A DNA stretch of 64,000 nucleotides, taken from DATARR01 sp044868005. Lineage in GTDB: Bacteria > Acidobacteriota > Thermoanaerobaculia > Multivoradales > UBA5704. Each line of letters opens with the position of its first letter. Position 1 is the stretch's first letter. The position numbers were made by a program, and so were the translations under genes. Where the stretch lies: positions 1-64,000 of the forward strand of contig JBIOVX010000277.1 in the NCBI GenBank assembly GCA_044868005.1, in the 5' to 3' direction. Positions 1-7,595 of this stretch are shown in pieces. The notes beneath the pieces were generated by a model. It was not told where the DNA came from. It did no database searches and saw nothing but the letters and a program-made list of their open reading frames with translations.

Positions 1-140
1 CTGGTCCGACCCGAAGGACGCAACACCCTCGATGTAGGAACCAGTCCTCCGGTCAAACGACGCTTCGCCTCTATCCACCAAGGTCTCTTACGGGCCGCCT
101 GATTTTTTGTCACATTGAGGTTAGACCGAGAAAAGGCGCC

Positions 141-607
141 GGTGAAACATGCGACAAGGGCGACGCAACGTCTGCCGCCGCCGGTGCAGCATGCGCCGGG
201 ACCAATGCAACGCCTTCTGACGCCGGTGAAACGCGCGCCGGCGGCGGTGAAACGCGTGCCGGACCCGTTTGCCGTTTCACCGGAGGCGGTGAAACACGCG
301 CCGGACCCGTTTGTCGTTTCACCGCCGGCGGTGAAACGCGCGCCGGACCCGTTGCACGTTCCCCCGGCGGAGGTGAAAGCCCGTTGGTCGTTGCACCGGC
401 GTCGGCGGGCCGGCCTTTGGGTCTGCCGCTTGTTGCGCCGGCTCCGTCGGCGCCCTCGTCGCGTTGCAAAGGAGATGACGGAAGTCACCCGGCGATCACG
501 GCTTGAAGCAACGGAGGCGGCGGAAGGACGCGGCGGCCGACGAGACCCTGCAACGGAGGTGGCGGGTCTCCACGAGAACGCGCGAGCTGTTGCGACGGTG
601 GCGGCGG
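141..607. repeat. Degenerate 42-bp tandem array upstream of the NLR-like gene
   Basis: Units starting GGTGAAAC or a close variant begin at 141, 183, 246, 288, 330 and 372, all 42 bp apart apart from one 21-bp half unit at 225-245. A second motif, GCAAMGG, recurs at 466, 508, 550 and 592, again exactly 42 bp apart. Each unit looks like two 21-bp halves, about two helical turns each. The central units contain GTTTCACC and GGTGAAAC as inverted repeats. No spacers are present, so this is not CRISPR. Both strands stay open in several frames because of the base composition, and 42 is a multiple of three, so a coding repeat cannot be fully excluded, but no ribosome-binding site or known domain supports one. 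Bases 1-140 and 608-678 show no feature beyond a weak TAGACT at 646-651. Confidence 0.75.
315..338. repeat. Perfect 24-bp palindrome with GTTTCACC/GGTGAAAC arms
   Basis: Positions 315-326 and 327-338 are exact reverse complements, with GTTTCACC at 316-323 and GGTGAAAC at 330-337. A near-identical dyad is centred 42 bp upstream (274-281 and 288-295). The half sites resemble those of the consensus parS site, but here they are 6 bp apart instead of adjoining, so standard ParB binding is not expected. Confidence 0.6.
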
Positions 608-678
608 TCGCCGATTCGACCGATCCGTAAGAGCGTGCCCTGCGGTAGACTTTTCGTAGTCCCCGAAGCGCATCGCCC

Positions 679-3600
679 ATGAGCCCGCGTTACGATGTCT
701 TCCTGAGCCACAGCACTGCTGACAAACCGGCGGTGGAGGAGTTGGCGCGCAAGCTCCAGGCCGCAGGGCTCAAGCCATTCCTCGACAAGTGGCACCTCGT
801 CCCCGGCGAACCCTGGCAGGAAGCTCTCGAGCAGGCCCTTGACGAAAGCCGAAGCTGTGCCGTCTTCGTCGGTCTAAAGAAAATCGGTCCGTGGCAGAAC
901 GAGGAGATGCGCTCCGCTCTGGAGGATCGTGTCCGGAACCAGGCCTTCAGGGTGGTACCGGTCCTGCTACCGGGCGCTCTCGAATCCCACAAGGAAATGC
1001 TTCCGCGGTTCCTTCGCCGCCTCTCCTGGGTGGATTTCCGTGCGGGCCTGGACGACGAGGACGCCTTCCACCGTCTGGTCAGTGGTATCCGGGGCACCGC
1101 TCCAGGTCCAAGCAGCGGGGGAGAAGAAGCGGCGGCGAGTTCTTCTTCTTACCGCTCCATGACGCAGCCTCCCGAGGCCTTCATCCACCGTCAGGAGTAC
1201 GACGAGGTCCTCGCGGCCCTCTGTCCCGCGGACGGAGCCGTCCAGTCCGCCTCGGTCGGGATCACCACCGCCCTCCGCGGCGCCGGGGGCTTCGGCAAGA
1301 CGGCCTTGGCGCAGGCGATCTGCCAGGATCAACGAGTTCGTGAGACCTATCCGGATGGCATCCTCTGGACCACGATGGGGGAGGACATCGACGCCAACGG
1401 CCGCCTGGCCCGGGTGAGGGATCTCATCCGCTGGTGGACCCGCGAGGAAGCTCCCGCCTTCGAGACCGTCACCGCCGCTGGAGCGAGGCTCCGGGAGCTG
1501 CTAGCCGGTTCGCGGGTGCTGGTCGTCGTGGATGATGTTTGGAGCTCCGCAGACGTGACGCCTTTTCAGGGGCTCAGCGCTGGCTCCGCCCTTCTGATCA
1601 CGACGCGCGACAGTCAAACCCTCCCGGTTGATTCGAGTCGGATCAATGTCGACGCGATGGAGCCTTCCGAGGCGGTATCCCTTCTCGGGTTGGGATTACC
1701 AGAAGGATTCTCCAGGGAACTTCAATCTCTCGCCGCCCGCCTCGGTGAATGGGCTCTCCTCTTGAAACTCGTCAACCGCCAGCTTCAGGAGCTGATGAAG
1801 GAGGACAGCCTGCCGGTCCCGAAAGCCCTTCGGGAGATTGAGGAGGCGCTGGAGTCGCAAGGGTTTTCGGCGTTCGATCGGGACGACAAAGAGTCCCGCC
1901 ATGCGGCGGCCTCGCGGGCGATCCTCGTCAGCGTTCGCCGCCTGCCCGAGAACGAGCGTGCGCTCTATTTCCAGCTCGCCGTTTTCCCAGAGGATGTCTA
2001 TATCCCTCTCTCTCTGTTCTCGGGCTATTCTGGTGTATCAATCATTTCCAGACACGCAAGCTCTGTCGGCGTCTACACGATCTTTCGTTGCTGTCGGAGC
2101 TGGATGGGGAGAAGGGAACGATTCGCCTGCACGACGTTGTTCGTCGGGTGCTGATCGAGCAGCTTGAAAAGGATCTTCCCTCGCTGCACGGCCGCCTGCT
2201 GGATGCCTTTCGGCCCGAAGGTGACGCATGGGCCGACTTGTCCGCGGAAGAGAGCTACCTCTGGCGCAATCTTTCCTATCACTTTTGGGGTGCGGAACGG
2301 CGAGATGAGCTCAGGGGATTGCTGTTTGACTTCTCTTTCCTTGCAGCCAAGCTGAACGCTACCGACGTCAACGCGCTTATCGCCGATTACGAGGCCTTCG
2401 CTGGAGAAGAGAAGGAATCGCGCTTGATTCGCGATGCTCTTCGCCTCTCGGCGCACGTGCTGGCCCGGGACTGCCGGCAGCTCGCATCGCAGCTTTATAG
2501 TCGTTTGTCTGGTTTCGAAGAGCCACAGCTTCAGCCACTTCTGGAGGCAACCTTACCCGAACTCTGGCTGCGGCCGAAGCAAGCAAACCTGACACAGCCT
2601 GGTGGACCTCTCATACGTACTCTTGAAGGTCACTCGCGTGCCGTCACCGCAGTGGCGGAGGTAGACTGTCGACGGGCCGTCTCTGGCTCCTTCGATGGAA
2701 CGCTACGGGTCTGGAACCTTGAGACCGGCGAGACCCTCCGAATCTTTGAGGGACACTCGGGTTGGGTAACTGCCGTAGCGGTGGTGGACGGCCACCGAGT
2801 CGTCTCCAGCTCGGACGATTGGACGCTGCGGGTCTGGGATTTCGAGACCGGCGAAACTCTCCGCACCCTCGAAGGGCACTCGGGTGGAGTCTACACAGTG
2901 GCGGTGGTGGACGGCCGCCGGATCGTCTCCGGCTCACATGACCGGACGCTGCGGGTCTGGGACCTCGAAACCGGCCAGACCCTCCGCACCTTCGAAGGAC
3001 ACGTTGGGGGGATCCGTACGGTGGCGGTCGTGAACGGCCACCGGTTCGTCTCCGGTTCGCACGACCGGACGTTGCGGGTCTGGGATCTCGAAACCGGCGA
3101 AACCCTCCGCACCCTCAAGGGGCACGCTGGTGGGGTTCAAACGGTGGCTGTGGTGGACAGCCGCCGGGCCGTTTCCGGCTCCAGCGACCGTACGCTGCGG
3201 GTCTGGGACCTCGAAACCGGGGAGACCCTCCGCACTCTGAAAGGGCACTCCAATGTGGTCTACGCGGTGGCTTCGGTTGACGGCCGGGCCGTGTCTAGCT
3301 CATACGACCGTACGCTGCGGGTCTGGGATCTCGAAACCGGCGAAACTCTCCGCACCCTCGAAGGGCACTCGGGTGGAGTCTACGCGGTGGCGATGGTGGA
3401 CGGTCGCCGCGCTGTCTCCGGCTCCCACGACGGGACACTGCGGGTCTGGGACCTCGAAACCAGCCAATCCCCCCGCATCCCCGATGGGCAGTTGGATGTG
3501 ATTGGAGCAGTGGCGGTGGTGGACGGCCGCCGGGCAGTCTCTGGTTCAAACGAGGGGACCCTGCGGGTCTGGGACCTCGAAACCGGCGAGACCCTCCGAG

Positions 3601-4361
3601 CCCTTCGCACTCCCGAAGGGCGCTCGGGCGGGGTTAGTGCGCTGGCGGTGGTGGATGGCCATCGGGCAGTTTCCGGCTCCTACTACGGAACGCTGCGAGT
3701 CTGGGACCTCGAAACCGGCGATACCCTCCGCACCCTCGAACGAGAGTCGAGTGTGATCTCGGCCGTGGCAGTGGTGGACGGCCGCCGGGTCGTCTCCAGC
3801 TCCGACGAGGACAGGTTACGGGTGTGGGACCTCGAAACCGGCGATACCCTCCGTATCCTCGAAGGGCATTCGGATTGGGTCAGAACGGTGACGGTGGTGG
3901 ACAGCCGCCGGGCCGTTTCCGGTTCCCACGACAGGACGCTGCGGGTCTGGAACCTCGACACCAGCGAGACGATCTGCATCCTTGAAGGGCACGCGGGTGG
4001 GGTCGCCGCGGTGGCAATGATGGACCGTTGCCGGGCCCTCTCCGGCTCCGACGACGGGACGCTACGGATCTGGGACTTTGAGACCGGCGAAACACTTCGC
4101 ATCATTGAAGGGCACTCGGGTCGGGTTTACGCGGTGGCGGTGGTGGACGGCCGCCGGGCCCTCTCCGGCTCCGACGATGGGACGCTGCGGGTCTGGGACC
4201 TCGAAACCGGCGAGATGGTGGCCGTGACTACGTTAGATGCACCGGTCGTTGCAGTGGCCGTAACACCAGATGGCCGGATTGTGGTGGCCGGGGATCAGAG
4301 CGGGAGGGTGCACTTCTTCGATTTTGTGGTGCCGGAGAAGAAGCAGCCAGATCTCCTGTAA
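679..4361 (+). CDS. TIR-NB-ARC-WD40 STAND/NLR-like protein, interrupted by a frameshift
   Basis: Residues 1-140 form a TIR domain: box 1 is YDVFLSHS, and PWQNEEMRSAL places a candidate NADase glutamate at 75/76. An NB-ARC module follows, with P-loop GAGGFGKTA (201-209), Walker B LVVVDDVW (281-288) and LLITTRD (305-311). The open frame then shifts near 2006-2015 and ends at 2154 (491 aa). In the other frame the expected winged-helix continuation (KLCRRLHDLSLLSEL) reads on to 4361, with about 14 WD40 blades from roughly residue 644. Removing one CT from the (CT)5 tract rejoins both halves into one 1226-aa protein. By analogy with known STAND proteins, the blades would sense a ligand, NB-ARC would oligomerise and TIR would act, perhaps on NAD, as in anti-phage or abortive systems. 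Whether the gene is phase-variable, decayed, or carries a sequencing error cannot be told from one sequence. Confidence 0.85.
2006..2015 (+). repeat. (CT)5 dinucleotide tract at the NLR frameshift
   Basis: Five CT units lie where the reading frame changes. Upstream the frame reads FPEDVYIPLS. With one CT fewer it continues VLGLFWCINHFQTRKL, the usual NB-ARC/winged-helix continuation. With five units the protein runs into a stop at 2154. Slipped-strand gain or loss of one unit would therefore switch the frame. Confidence 0.7.
2616..4340 (+). repeat. Array of about 14 WD40 blades, roughly 126 bp each
   Basis: The unit encodes LEGHSGGVYAVAVVDG, then RRAVSGS, and then GTLRVWDLETGETLR. Thirteen close copies and a divergent final blade can be counted, which would fit two seven-bladed propellers. 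Copies are highly similar at the DNA level. Differences cluster just after the GH dipeptide and in the SGSxDxT segment, while the structural WD and GH residues stay fixed. This pattern suggests recent amplification or gene conversion. Confidence 0.85.
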
Positions 4362-4364
4362 ACT
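4359..4364 (+). promoter_or_regulatory. Candidate -10 (TAAACT) for the nucleotidyltransferase pair
   Basis: TAAACT preceded by TG (extended -10) overlaps the stop codon of the NLR gene. Its expected start site, 7 bp downstream, is the A of the ATG at 4371, so the transcript would be leaderless. No good -35 is visible. Confidence 0.4.
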
Positions 4365-4370
4365 CACCCT

Positions 4371-4586
4371 ATGGCTGAGCCTGATTCTTTGCCGAAGGTC
4401 GATCGCAGCACGTTCTCTGTCCGTCATCTGTACGAAGAGAGCGATGAGAAGCACTACTGGGCGCAGAAGACGCCCTACGAGCGCCTCGAAGCGCTAGAGC
4501 AGATGAGACAGATCCTCTATGGCTACGATCCGGCTACCACCCGACTTCAGAGAGTTCTTACAGTTACTCAACGAGCATCGCGTTGA
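4371..4586 (+). CDS. Small protein overlapping a nucleotidyltransferase; possible antitoxin or partner
   Basis: A 71-aa protein with an acidic, Tyr-containing N-terminal half (ESDEKHYWAQKTPYERLEAL) and the ending ILYGYDPATTRLQRVL. Small proteins with this type of ending are, from memory, often encoded just upstream of AbiEii-like nucleotidyltransferases, which suggests a partner or antitoxin role; this is family recall, not proof. The last 68 bp overlap the downstream gene in a different frame, so the same bases encode YDPATTRLQRVL here and MATIRLPPDFREF there. The start at 4371 sits 10 bp after the NLR stop, with no ribosome-binding site. Confidence 0.6.
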   Translation: MAEPDSLPKVDRSTFSVRHLYEESDEKHYWAQKTPYERLEALEQMRQILYGYDPATTRLQRVLTVTQRASR

Positions 4587-4968
4587 ATACCTTGTCGTGG
4601 GAGGCTATGCCGTCGGCTATCACGGCTATCCTCGCGCGACGGTGGATCTGGACATTTGGATCGGTCGCGGACCGGCCACCGCAGTGAAGATGGTGAAGGT
4701 CCTCCAGGAGTTCGGGTTTGACGTGCCGAATCTCTCCGCAGATCTCTTTCTCAAAGAGGACCAGATCGTGCGCATGGGTGTTCCTCCCGTGCGGCTGGAG
4801 ATTTTTACCTCGATTCCGGGCGTTCAGTTCAAGGAATCCTATGCCAGCAGAATCGTCGATGAGCTGGATGGCGTCCAAGTAAACCTGATCAGCCTGGGCC
4901 AGTTGAAGGTGAATAAGAAGGCGAGCGGTCGCAACAAGGACCTGAACGACCTGGAAAACCTGCCGTAG
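4519..4968 (+). CDS. Nucleotidyltransferase (AbiEii/DUF6036-like), probable toxin component
   Basis: A 149-aa nucleotidyltransferase-fold protein. The N-terminal half contains VGGYAVGYHGYPRATVDLDIW: a GG pair at 28-29 followed by the DxD metal-binding motif at D43 and D45. The C-terminal end LGQLKVNKKASGRNKDLNDLENL is typical of small stand-alone AbiEii-like proteins. Members of the wider family are toxins that transfer nucleotides to tRNA or protein, but the substrate here is unknown. It overlaps the small upstream gene out of frame, implying translational coupling. The pair sits between the NLR gene and a broken copy of its 3' end, so it probably arrived by insertion or recombination. Confidence 0.75.
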   Translation: MATIRLPPDFREFLQLLNEHRVEYLVVGGYAVGYHGYPRATVDLDIWIGRGPATAVKMVKVLQEFGFDVPNLSADLFLKEDQIVRMGVPPVRLEIFTSIPGVQFKESYASRIVDELDGVQVNLISLGQLKVNKKASGRNKDLNDLENLP

Positions 4969-4990
4969 CGTCTCGCCCGTCATGACCTGC

Positions 4991-5238
4991 GAGACCCTCC
5001 GCACCCTCGAAGGACACGCGGAGTGGGTCAACGCGGTGGCGATATTGGGCAGCCGGCGGGCCGTCTCCGGCTCCTACGGACACTGCGGGTCTGGGACCTC
5101 GACACCGGCGAGATGTTGGCCGTGACGCCCCTTGATGCACCTGTCTCCGCCGTGGCCGCAGCCCCGAATAGCCGTATCGTGGTGGGCGGGGATCAGAGCG
5201 GGAGGGTGCACTTCTTTGATTTGGTGGAGCCGGAGTAG
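4991..5238 (+). pseudogene. Broken duplicate of the WD40 gene 3' end
   Basis: Starts abruptly with ETLRTLEGHAEWV, reads to RRAVSGSY, loses about 4 bp (a frameshift near 5078-5083), then continues TLRVWDLDTGEMLAVTPLDAP and ends GDQSGRVHFFDLVEPE plus stop. The intact gene ends GDQSGRVHFFDFVVPE, so this is a paralogous copy of its last two blades. It has no start codon of its own and lies directly after the nucleotidyltransferase, marking a duplication or insertion boundary. Confidence 0.8.
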
Positions 5239-5295
5239 GAGGCCAGAAGGGCAGAAGAATTGAACCCGGTGGTACAGTACGCCAAGAGGAGTCTC

Positions 5296-5586
5296 ATGGG
5301 ACGCGATAACGTTTTAGCTCTGCTGGCGGCGCACCGCGAGGAGATCGAGCGGTTCGGGGTGGATTCCCTCCGCCTCTTCGGCTCGGTGGCACGCGGAGAA
5401 GGCTCCGAGAACAGTGACGTAGACCTCCTCGTACGCTTCCGGGAGACTCCTACTTTCTCGGGCTACATGAAGCTACGGATCTTCCTTGAAGACCTCCTCG
5501 GCGCCAAAGTCGACCTCGTCACCGAGTCTGGGCTCCGAGAGGCGGTCCGGCCCTTTGTCGAGAAGGATGCGATTCGTGTCGCGTGA
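5296..5586 (+). CDS. mntA: MNT-domain antitoxin of an MntA-HepT system
   Basis: A 96-aa minimal nucleotidyltransferase with the motif GSVARGEGSENSDVDLLV: GS at 29-30, catalytic Asp at 41 and 43. In MntA-HepT systems this protein inactivates the HEPN toxin by adding AMP to a tyrosine. The ATG at 5296 is chosen over an upstream in-frame start at 5260 because AAGAGGAG lies just before it. The gene overlaps the HEPN gene by 20 bp, the classic two-gene order. Confidence 0.8.
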   Translation: MGRDNVLALLAAHREEIERFGVDSLRLFGSVARGEGSENSDVDLLVRFRETPTFSGYMKLRIFLEDLLGAKVDLVTESGLREAVRPFVEKDAIRVA

Positions 5587-5926
5587 TCTCCTTCTATTCT
5601 TGCAAGACATCGAGACGAGCTGCGCCAAGATCCTCCGTTACACCGAAGGCCTGACGCGCGATGAGGTCTTCGCGGACGAGTTGAGATTCGACGGTGTTCT
5701 ACTCAACCTCCACGTCATAGGTGAAGCTGTCAAGAATCTTCCCTTCGATCTACGAGAGAGATATCCAGATATCTCCTGGCGTGAGATCGCAGGTCTACGC
5801 GACATCGTTGCGCACGCCTATTTCGCACTCGACTTGGACATCCTCTGGGATGCGATACAGCGGGATGTCCCCGCGCTGCAGATTCGCATCCGGCAGATCA
5901 TTGAGGACGAGAAGAATTCTGTCTGA
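5567..5926 (+). CDS. hepT: HEPN toxin of an MntA-HepT system
   Basis: A 119-aa helical HEPN protein with the RX4HXY motif intact: R78, H83 and Y85 in GLRDIVAHAYF. In studied HepT proteins the Arg and His form the RNase site and the Tyr is the residue modified by MntA. ATG 5567, after GAGAAGG, or GTG 5576 are both possible starts; each overlaps the mntA end. The stop overlaps the start of the following dehydrogenase (TGATG), so that gene may share the transcript. Confidence 0.8.
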   Translation: MRFVSRDLLLFLQDIETSCAKILRYTEGLTRDEVFADELRFDGVLLNLHVIGEAVKNLPFDLRERYPDISWREIAGLRDIVAHAYFALDLDILWDAIQRDVPALQIRIRQIIEDEKNSV

Positions 5927-6810
5927 TGAGCAGTTGGGACGTTCGCAGCAAAACCGTCCTGATAACCGGCGCCACGAGCGGCATCGGCCTCGAAGCGTCC
6001 GTCGAGCTGGCTCGCCTGAAAGCGCGCGTCGTTATGGTTGGCCGCGATCCCGGACGCACCGAGGCCGCGGTGGCCGATGTCGTGACGCGGAGCGGCTCGC
6101 GCGAGGTGTCGCACCTCCTTTGCGATTTCTCCTCGCAGGCGGCTATCCGCAAGCTCGCCGCGGACTTCCTCGCCAGCCACGACCGGCTTCATGTCCTGTT
6201 GAACAACGCCGGCGGTGTGAACAAGACGCGGCGGGTGACGGTGGACGGAATCGAGATGACGTTCGCCGTCAACCATCTCGGTTATTTTCTGCTCACCCAT
6301 CTACTCTGCGATCTGCTCGTGCGGAGCACGCCGGCGCGGGTGGTTACGGTGGCCTCGGTCGGCCATCGCAGCGGTACGCTCGACTTCGACGATCTCGGTT
6401 TCGAGCATGGCGGCTACAAGATCATGCGGGCCTATTCGCGATCGAAGCTCGCCAATGTGTTGTTCGCGGCCGAGCTGGCGCGGCGCTTGGCGGGAACGGG
6501 CGTCACCTCGAACAGCGTGCATCCAGGGGCGGTGGCGACGAACATCTGGTCCGGCGCGCCGCTGTGGGCGAAGCCCATTATCAATGTTCTCTGGCGGCCG
6601 TTCTTCATCAGCGCGCGGAAAGGCGCCGAGAATGTGGTGCGCCTGGCGGTGAGCCCGGAGCTGGAGGGCGTCAGCGGCAAGTATTTCGAGGAGGGGAAGA
6701 TGGTGGCTCCGTCGCCTCTGGCGCAGGATGAAGGTCTCGCCAGACGATTGTGGGAGGTGAGCGCCGGATTGGTCGGACTGCCGGCGAAGGGCGTCCCTGA
6801 CGGGACGTAA
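5926..6810 (+). CDS. Short-chain dehydrogenase/reductase, retinol-dehydrogenase-like
   Basis: A 294-aa Rossmann-fold oxidoreductase. The cofactor-binding TGATSGIG is at 14-21, an NNAG stretch lies near residue 92, and the catalytic YSRSK (Tyr and Lys) near 170-174. The GRDPGR after the second strand suggests NADP(H). Overall layout matches the retinol dehydrogenase/WWOX-like branch of the SDR family, but its substrate cannot be inferred. It is translationally coupled to hepT by a TGATG overlap, although nothing links it functionally to the toxin-antitoxin pair. Confidence 0.85.
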   Translation: MSSWDVRSKTVLITGATSGIGLEASVELARLKARVVMVGRDPGRTEAAVADVVTRSGSREVSHLLCDFSSQAAIRKLAADFLASHDRLHVLLNNAGGVNKTRRVTVDGIEMTFAVNHLGYFLLTHLLCDLLVRSTPARVVTVASVGHRSGTLDFDDLGFEHGGYKIMRAYSRSKLANVLFAAELARRLAGTGVTSNSVHPGAVATNIWSGAPLWAKPIINVLWRPFFISARKGAENVVRLAVSPELEGVSGKYFEEGKMVAPSPLAQDEGLARRLWEVSAGLVGLPAKGVPDGT

Positions 6811-6828
6811 ATCAGGTTTTTCGCCTAT

Positions 6829-7042
6829 TCCGCCCTGAAGGGGCGGCATTTGAATAGCCCGGGTGCGTCAGCCCCGGGAACGCGCGGAAGACAAAACCTA
6901 TCAAGCCCTGAAAGGGCGGCATTCGATGGCGACCGCCTCTGCCGCCCCGTCGGGGCTTGATCGGTTTCTATTGCTCCTACCCGGGGTCGTCGCGCCTGCG
7001 GCGCTCCGACCCCGGGCTATTCAAATGTCGCTCCTACGGAGC
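6829..7042. repeat. Nested inverted-repeat (MITE-like) element
   Basis: Outer arms at 6843-6862 and 7012-7031 (GCGGCATTTGAATAGCCCGG and its near-perfect complement) enclose further inverted repeats: 6900-6921 with 6940-6961, and a GC-rich hairpin at about 6980-7016. No transposase lies inside. This looks like a non-autonomous palindromic element of the kind scattered between genes in high-GC genomes. Confidence 0.7.
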
Positions 7043-7080
7043 GTAGCTTGTAAGGACGAGAGGTGTGAAGGCCGCTGCGC

Positions 7081-7216
7081 TTAATGAGCGTGACAGCCCT
7101 TGAGGCGTTCCAGTTCCGCTCGAAGCTGGGCCAGCTCGGCTTCAACAGCATTTCGGGCTTCCGAGACGGGCGGGATCGTGAAGCAGCGGGTAGTCGTCCT
7201 CCAGGCGGTGCTCCAT
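7081..7216 (-). pseudogene. Possible remnant of a coiled-coil protein C-terminus (Uma2-like?)
   Basis: On the minus strand the last part reads AVEAELAQLRAELERLKG then a stop at 7081. This heptad pattern resembles the C-terminal tail of Uma2/DUF820 proteins. An upstream piece, MEHRLEDDYPLLHDP, lies in a different frame, so any gene is frameshifted. The assignment is tentative. Confidence 0.25.
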
Positions 7217-7241
7217 AGGACCAATATACGCGGACGTGGCG

Positions 7242-7477
7242 GTAGAGACGTCCCAGCCCGTTCACCATGCCCCCTCGCAGGCCATCACCGGCGGGACGTC
7301 TCTCGATGGGGCAACGCCGGTCCAGGGACCTCCTCCGATGCTGGAGCTTCTGTAGAAACGTCGTCGCGCTGGCCGCGGACATTCTTGGTTCGGGACGTCG
7401 TTGCCACAGCGGAGGAGACGTCCCGCCGTCTCCGTGGCCTACGCGACGGTATCGTGAACGGGTTGGGACGTCTCTAC
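7242..7477. repeat. Fold-back element with GAGACGTCCC/GGGACGTCTC copies
   Basis: The 24-bp arms at 7242-7265 and 7454-7477 are reverse complements with one mismatch. Inside them GGCGGGACGTCTC (7290-7302) is complementary to 7425-7437. The decamer GAGACGTCCC or its complement occurs four times. Bases 7478-7595, up to accA, show nothing further. Confidence 0.65.
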
Positions 7478-7595
7478 GGGCACTGGAGATTCAGCCACGC
7501 CGTTCCCCTTAGGCAGACCGGTAATGTCTTCAAGCATGGGCCGAGCCCCGCCTCGTTTGACCTCGTCCCCCCGCTTTGTTACCGTGCCGGGCGGC

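Noticed and set aside
1..102. Frame open from the left edge to a stop at 102
   Set aside because: Only 33 codons with no recognisable motif; could be the end of a gene beyond the edge but cannot be supported.
274..338. Canonical parS sites
   Set aside because: Half sites are similar but separated by 6 bp, whereas parS halves adjoin.
141..413. CRISPR array
   Set aside because: Units are degenerate and contiguous, without unique spacers; no cas genes in the window.
115..630. Possible 171-aa protein with 14-residue repeats (KRAPDPF-type)
   Set aside because: Lies in the tandem array; TTG start, no ribosome-binding site, opposite strand is open as well.
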